The notes under the pieces were generated by a model that saw only the letters and a list, made by a program, of their open reading frames with translations, made no database searches and had not been told where the DNA came from. From Bacteroidota bacterium (GTDB taxonomy: Bacteria > Bacteroidota > Bacteroidia > Bacteroidales > Bacteroidaceae): a DNA stretch of 11,678 bases. The translations under genes were made by a program, and so were the position numbers. Shown here in pieces: positions 7,298-11,678 of the stretch; position 1 is the first letter of the stretch; each line of letters starts with the position of its first letter. The stretch spans positions 1 to 11,678 of the forward strand of contig JAEZKJ010000066.1 of assembly GCA_023415545.1 (NCBI GenBank), read 5' to 3'.

Positions 7298-9007
7298 ATG
7301 AAATTGAATAAATATATATATTTCTTCTTATCATTGCTGTTAACAGGATGTTTAGAAGTGGAAATTCTTGACCGTGTTGAAAAAGAAACTACTTTTTTCA
7401 AGAATGAAGAACATGCTCAAACCGCTCTTAATGGTACATATGCATGTCTTACCGATTTCATGTATCATAAAGCTAATTGGCCTTTGATTCTTTCAACTTA
7501 CGAGGATGCAATGTTCTCAACAGGTACTGCTGTTCCTGCTACAGTTTCTAATAATACTCATAGCTCAAATTCAGCTCCTTGTACTAATTTCTGGGTACGC
7601 ATTTATCAAGGTGTAAATAATGCAAATGAAATAATTGCACGTGTTCCTGGAATTGAGTTTGCTGATGAGAATAACAAAAATAGAATCTTGGCTGAAGCTC
7701 ATTTCCTAAGAGGTTTATTCCATTATGACTTACAGAGACTTTATGGTTTCCACAATGGTATTCCAGTTATTACTAAACCTGCTACAGGTCTAGGTAATGC
7801 TTATAATGCTCAACAACCTAAAGATTCTGTTTATGCACAGATACTTAGAGACTTTACATATGCAGCAGGTTATAATGAGGATGGTACTACACGTTTGCCA
7901 AAGAAGACTGATGCCGGTTATATAGCAGGTAGAGTAACAAATGGTGCTGCACATGCCTTTTTAGCTGAAGTTAACTTGACATTAGGTAATTGGGCTGAAG
8001 CTATAGAACATGCTGATGAAGTTATATCTTCAAATGCTTATAGTTTAGTACAGGATTATTCTAAATTATGGGATATAAATACTGAAAATGAGGCTCAAAA
8101 AGAGCATATCTTTAGCATAGCATTCTTTGCTGATGCTGATGCTACTGCAGATGCTTCATTAGGTACAGGTATTTCACATACATATAATCCAAATGCTGTT
8201 GCTGTAGGTGGTGGTTTCCTTTGTGGTAACCCTTATGGTAAAGGTGGTGGCGTTCATAGAGTTCAAAAATGGTTTATCCAATTCTTCCAAGATGATAAAG
8301 ATAACTTAGGTTATAGTGATCCTACTAAGGATGCTTCTATTGATGAGAGCAATTTAATTTATAAAGATTATAGAATTGAGATATCTTTCTGGAGAAAATT
8401 CCAAGCTAAGAATAATAACACTGGTGTATTAGGTGATATTACAGCATGTTATCCTGCTGGACAATCTTCAGAAGTAGCTAAAGTGGAAAATTGGGGATAT
8501 ATTAAAAAGTATATCGATCCAAAAGGTCTCCATAATAGAACAAATGGTAATGATGTAACTCGTTTGAGATTATCGGATATGTATTTAATTAAAGCTGAAG
8601 CTCTTAATGAGTTAGGTGAATATGAAGATGCATGTGCAGCTATTGATAAAGTACGTGAAAGAGCTAGAAAAGCAAATGGCGTTGAAAGAGAATGGCCTAA
8701 GTATATAAGCAGTACTCAAACTGATAATATTGGTAGAACTTTGTCAAAAGATGAGTTTAGATGGCTAGTATTTATGGAAAGAGGTCTTGAATTCGTTGGT
8801 GAACAAAAACGTTGGTTCGACTTGATAAGAATGAAATATGATGAAAACACATTAATGTATGATTATATGTGGAAGACTTATATTCCAAAACAACCAGCAG
8901 CTACAGTTCAAAAACAAGGTGTTATGGCTGAAAGAAAGAAAGCTTTCCCTATACCTTTCAATGAAATTTCTAGAAATAGTGGTATTGTACAAAATGATGG
9001 ATATTAA
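7298..9007 (+). CDS. susD: SusD/RagB-like surface glycan-binding lipoprotein
   Basis: This 569-residue protein should sit on the cell surface as the lid of the SusC transporter and capture the glycan. It starts with a lipoprotein signal ending in LLTGC, with C18 lipidated, followed by LEVEILDR. Family landmarks are the early ALNGTYACL helix, the RILAEAHFLRGLFHYDLQRLYG block typical of the TPR-like scaffold, LSDMYLIKAEALNELG, the FRWLVFMERGLEFVGEQKRWFDLIRMK block, and the C-terminal FPIPFNEISRNSG motif just before the end. Length is normal and I see no break. It is 12 bases after susC and is followed 13 bases later by a strong terminator, so it is the last gene of this operon. Ligand-binding residues are too variable in this family to name a substrate. 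Confidence 0.97.
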   Translation: MKLNKYIYFFLSLLLTGCLEVEILDRVEKETTFFKNEEHAQTALNGTYACLTDFMYHKANWPLILSTYEDAMFSTGTAVPATVSNNTHSSNSAPCTNFWVRIYQGVNNANEIIARVPGIEFADENNKNRILAEAHFLRGLFHYDLQRLYGFHNGIPVITKPATGLGNAYNAQQPKDSVYAQILRDFTYAAGYNEDGTTRLPKKTDAGYIAGRVTNGAAHAFLAEVNLTLGNWAEAIEHADEVISSNAYSLVQDYSKLWDINTENEAQKEHIFSIAFFADADATADASLGTGISHTYNPNAVAVGGGFLCGNPYGKGGGVHRVQKWFIQFFQDDKDNLGYSDPTKDASIDESNLIYKDYRIEISFWRKFQAKNNNTGVLGDITACYPAGQSSEVAKVENWGYIKKYIDPKGLHNRTNGNDVTRLRLSDMYLIKAEALNELGEYEDACAAIDKVRERARKANGVEREWPKYISSTQTDNIGRTLSKDEFRWLVFMERGLEFVGEQKRWFDLIRMKYDENTLMYDYMWKTYIPKQPAATVQKQGVMAERKKAFPIPFNEISRNSGIVQNDGY

Positions 9008-9020
9008 TAATATATCTTTA

Positions 9021-9051
9021 GAGGGTGGCCCAAAAGGCCACCCTCTTTTTT
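9021..9051 (+). terminator. Intrinsic terminator after susD
   Basis: A perfect 10-base GC-rich stem, GAGGGTGGCC at 9021-9030 and GGCCACCCTC at 9036-9045, closes a CAAAA loop and is followed by six T residues at 9046-9051. It lies 13 bases after the susD stop. This should end the susCD transcript and limit read-through towards the convergent regulator gene. Confidence 0.93.
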
Positions 9052-9384
9052 ATGGACATACTTTTAAAATGCATGTTTATAATATCTTAATTTATATCTA
9101 GTCACTTTTTACTAATTATACTTTCAGGTAATTTATTTATTTTCTATTAAAGGAATTCAAAATATCATTCTATTACTACTTATAGTTTTTGTTGTATCTG
9201 AATACTCTCTTTATAAAGTAGTTAAAAGTTAGTATAACATTGTACTTAAATTAGGTATCAACTTTTAATAGTACTTTTGATATATTAGGCATAGTTATTC
9301 ATAGTTTGAATTGAATTATGGGAGTGAAAATAAGGATTATTGCAACATATATTAATTGATATATTGTAATATCTATATATAGAA
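9052..9384. other. Convergent intergenic stretch without a convincing gene
   Basis: About 330 very A/T-rich bases lie between the terminators of two converging transcripts. I found no ORF with recognisable protein features, no tRNA and no mobile-element ends. An imperfect dyad at 9339-9370 is the only notable structure and is listed separately. Confidence 0.6.
9339..9370. repeat. Near-perfect 12-base-arm dyad in the convergent gap
   Basis: ATTGCAACATAT at 9339-9350 pairs with ATATATTGTAAT at 9359-9370 except for one mismatch and one G-T pair, around the 8-base centre ATTAATTG. It could be a protein-binding palindrome or a weak hairpin in the 3' tail of the regulator transcript. The A/T-rich background raises the chance of coincidence. 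Confidence 0.4.
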
Positions 9385-9436
9385 ATACCCCATTTCATAT
9401 TCAAAATATTAATGATATGAATATGAAATGGGGTAT
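9385..9436 (-). terminator. Hairpin terminator after the hybrid two-component regulator
   Basis: Arms at 9385-9403 and 9418-9436 form a perfect 19-base-pair stem with a CCCC/GGGG core and a 14-base loop. It begins 14 bases after the regulator's stop codon. On the - strand the stem is followed by TTTCTATATA, a weak T-tract, so it probably acts as the transcript end or a 3' stability structure. On the + strand it could also work as a second barrier to read-through from susD. Confidence 0.75.
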
Positions 9437-9450
9437 AATTTGTAGACTTT

Positions 9451-11678
9451 TTATTGATTATTCTCTTTAGCTGTTACTCTTTTTATAAATTCTGATGGAG
9501 TTATTTCGAATTCCTTTTTAAAGCATTTTGTAAAATAATTAGGGTCCGACATACCCACAGCATAAGAGACTTCCGAAACATTCATTCCATTAAGTAAATG
9601 TGTACGAGCTTCTTTCATTCTAATTGATCTCATGAACTGTGTTATTGAACATCCTGTAAGTGATTTCAGCTTAGTATGTAGAAGGCTACGACTAATGTGC
9701 AATTCGGCAGTGATTTCAGTTACGCCAAAATCTTCATGTGATATATTTTTCATAATAAGATCGACTAACTCTTTCATAAATTTCTCATCACGAGGATTGT
9801 TCGTTACTTGAGTTACATTCATCTCTTCAGCCTGTTTAAAACGTTCAATAACTTTACGACGATTATTCTGAATATTTTCTATAAGTAATTCTAAGTTTTG
9901 AGCATTAAATGGTTTAGCTAAATATGCCTCAGCTCCGCATTTATAACCTTCAGTGTGATCTTTCTCGTCTGTCTTTGCTGTGAGTAATATCACTGGAATG
10001 TGACTTGTACTTACATCCTGTTTTACTCTCTTAGTGAATTCCAGTCCATCGACTTTTGGCATCATTATGTCCGATACAATAATGTCGGGTAAGCGTTTGG
10101 AGAGCATTTTGTATGCCTCTTCTCCATTGAAAGCACGCATTACATTGTATTTATCATTGAAAATTTCACAAATATATTCATTCATCTCTTTGTTGTCCTC
10201 GACTATCATTATAGTATCCTTGTCGTTTTTCTTTTCTTCATTGACTAACTTATCAGGAATTAATTCTATAGTATCGCGCATTCGTTGATTATATTTCTGT
10301 ATTTCATCGTAACTAATGCTCTCCACAGCTTTTTCTTCTTTGGTATATGCACTATCCGATACATCTAATGTAACAGTAAATATGCTTCCAACCCCAACTT
10401 CACTTTCAACTTTTATTTCACCTTTGTGTAATTGAATTAAATAGCGTGTCAATGAAAGACCTAATCCAAATCCTTCTCTATGATCCTTTTTATCTACTTG
10501 ATAATAGCTTTCAAATATTTTGTCAATCATCTCTTTAGGTATTCCTCTACCTGTATCTTTTACTGATATTACAGCAAAAGTATTATCGTTTTCTTCTTTA
10601 AGATGAGCACTAAGTGTTACTATGTCGCCCGCTTGTGAGTATTTGAATGCGTTAGATAGTAGATTATACATTATTCTTTCCAGTTTGGAAGGAGAGAACC
10701 AAACTTCTGTTTCATTATTTTCAAGATTTATTGTAAAGTCGATCTCTTTTTCCTTAGACACGACATCAAATATTTGTGATATTTCACCAAGGAAATTTAT
10801 TATATTACCTTTTCGTACAGTTATATTCATCTGATTCATTTCTATCTTACTAAATGTTAACAGCTCATCAATAAGATAGTGCATACGATTTGCATTGCGG
10901 TAAATAGTCTTAATACTTTTTATATCCTTTTCAGTAAATACTTTTTGTGAAATAAGTTTTTGTAATGGTGATAATATTAGTGTAAGTGGTGTTTTAAGAT
11001 CATGTGATATGAATGTGAAAAAATCTGTTTTCTGTTTATTTAGTTTTTCAATATTAATTCTTTGAGTATGTTCTGCTTTTAATTTCATTGTTAACTCCAT
11101 GCGTGCTTTTGTATATCTGTATACTATAAAGCAAATAGATGAAATAATAATGATATATATCATATATGCCCAATTAGAGAACCACCAAGGTGGAAGAACC
11201 TTTATATTTAATGTCTTTATACCTTCTTCATCCCAATTTATGCCATCATGGCTTGCTTTAATCTTCAATGTGTAATTCCCTGCCGGTAAGTTTGAAAAAC
11301 GGACTTGATGTTGATTGCCAACCGATTGCCAATCTTTATCCAAGCCTTCCATAATCATAGCATATTGAGTATTATCAGTATATTTAAAATTCATTCCTGA
11401 ATATTCTAATCTTAATCCTTGTGCTTGAGCATACGAAAGTGTTATCTTATTGGTATTATTTATATTATTAGTAATACAACTTTCAGGATCGGATGGTGAT
11501 ACAAGTTCATTATTTATCCATAAATTGGTTAGTGAAATATTGAATTTTGGAGCTTTTGTCTTTACCATACTTGGATAGAACGAAATCATTCCATTTATAG
11601 TACCAAAATATAATTCTCCATCAGCTTTTTTAAATGCCGAAGAATAATTAAATTGATTGGTAGGCAGACCATCAGCTA
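9451..11678 (-). CDS. Hybrid two-component system regulator (HTCS), C-terminal 741 residues; 5' end outside window
   Basis: HTCS proteins sense a glycan fragment in the periplasm and activate the linked PUL. The frame stays open beyond the ATG at 11589 to the window edge, and those 29 extra residues (ADGLPTNQFN, then ELYFGTING) are the last part of the sensor beta-propeller, so that ATG is internal. Numbering from it: Y_Y_Y domain about 50-133; membrane helix about 140-157; HisKA with H196 in ISHDLKTPLTLI; HATPase with N313 in the N-box, DTGRGI at 345-350 and GFGLGL at 373-378; receiver 459-573 with acidic E464/D465, phospho-acceptor D507, T537 and K559; AraC-type DNA-binding domain about 615-705. 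All key residues for phosphotransfer are present. The gene converges on susCD and ends at 9451, with a hairpin just beyond. Full-length relatives have roughly 1300-1400 residues, so nearly half is missing here. Its own promoter lies outside the window. Confidence 0.97.
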   Translation of the reverse strand, partial: ADGLPTNQFNYSSAFKKADGELYFGTINGMISFYPSMVKTKAPKFNISLTNLWINNELVSPSDPESCITNNINNTNKITLSYAQAQGLRLEYSGMNFKYTDNTQYAMIMEGLDKDWQSVGNQHQVRFSNLPAGNYTLKIKASHDGINWDEEGIKTLNIKVLPPWWFSNWAYMIYIIIISSICFIVYRYTKARMELTMKLKAEHTQRINIEKLNKQKTDFFTFISHDLKTPLTLILSPLQKLISQKVFTEKDIKSIKTIYRNANRMHYLIDELLTFSKIEMNQMNITVRKGNIINFLGEISQIFDVVSKEKEIDFTINLENNETEVWFSPSKLERIMYNLLSNAFKYSQAGDIVTLSAHLKEENDNTFAVISVKDTGRGIPKEMIDKIFESYYQVDKKDHREGFGLGLSLTRYLIQLHKGEIKVESEVGVGSIFTVTLDVSDSAYTKEEKAVESISYDEIQKYNQRMRDTIELIPDKLVNEEKKNDKDTIMIVEDNKEMNEYICEIFNDKYNVMRAFNGEEAYKMLSKRLPDIIVSDIMMPKVDGLEFTKRVKQDVSTSHIPVILLTAKTDEKDHTEGYKCGAEAYLAKPFNAQNLELLIENIQNNRRKVIERFKQAEEMNVTQVTNNPRDEKFMKELVDLIMKNISHEDFGVTEITAELHISRSLLHTKLKSLTGCSITQFMRSIRMKEARTHLLNGMNVSEVSYAVGMSDPNYFTKCFKKEFEITPSEFIKRVTAKENNQ

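Noticed and set aside
8859..9101. 80-residue ORF overlapping the end of susD
   Set aside because: It is an out-of-frame shadow of the conserved susD C-terminus and runs through the terminator hairpin.
9222..9268. TTAAAAGTT / AACTTTTAA inverted repeat
   Set aside because: Its stem is almost wholly A/T with a long loop, so it is easily explained by base composition.
9272..9279. TACTTTTG, an exact match to the -7 consensus in the convergent gap
   Set aside because: There is no -33 element at proper spacing and no gene or RNA to drive; one such match is expected by chance in this A/T-rich stretch.
10034..10834. Two + strand ORFs (10034-10288 and 10622-10834) inside the regulator
   Set aside because: They are antisense to the conserved receiver and kinase domains and have no protein features of their own.
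11587..11589. ATG at 11589 as the true start of the regulator
   Set aside because: The frame stays open to the window edge and encodes more sensor-propeller sequence, so the Met is internal.

Overview
The window is strongly A+T-rich. It reads as part of a polysaccharide utilisation locus (PUL) of an anaerobic member of the Bacteroidetes, most likely Bacteroidales. Three things point there: a SusC/SusD pair, a hybrid two-component system with an AraC output domain, and start codons preceded by A/T-rich leaders with no Shine-Dalgarno sequence. Both sulfatases carry the serine-type maturation motif, which in this group depends on a radical-SAM maturase (anSME) that works without oxygen. Such an enzyme must be encoded elsewhere.

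Layout: (1) 1-420, + strand, is the 3' end of a gene running in from the left; its visible part looks like a CBM9/DOMON-type beta-sandwich. (2) 429-2060 and 2072-3757, + strand, are two tandem, clearly paralogous S1-family sulfatases. The first has a secretion signal (probably periplasmic). The second is a lipoprotein on a Pro/Thr-rich tether (probably surface). (3) 3758-4123 is a non-operonic gap with a possible 48-residue small protein, short inverted repeats and a candidate direct repeat upstream of susC. (4) 4124-7285 and 7298-9007, + strand, are the susC-like TonB-dependent transporter and susD-like glycan-binding lipoprotein, closed by a strong intrinsic terminator at 9021-9051. (5) 9052-9384 has no convincing gene. 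(6) 9385-9436 is a long perfect hairpin just past the regulator's stop codon. (7) 9451-11678, - strand, is a hybrid two-component regulator whose N-terminal part lies beyond the right edge.

Inferred working model: a sulfated glycan is bound by SusD and imported through SusC, the sulfatases remove sulfate esters at the surface and in the periplasm, and the regulator senses a breakdown product in the periplasm and activates the operon through its AraC domain. No glycoside hydrolase or polysaccharide lyase is visible, so the glycan cannot be named. Most of the window is a recognisable PUL. The less ordinary points are the duplicated sulfatases with different predicted locations and active-site surroundings, and the small ORF and dyad symmetries in the two gaps.
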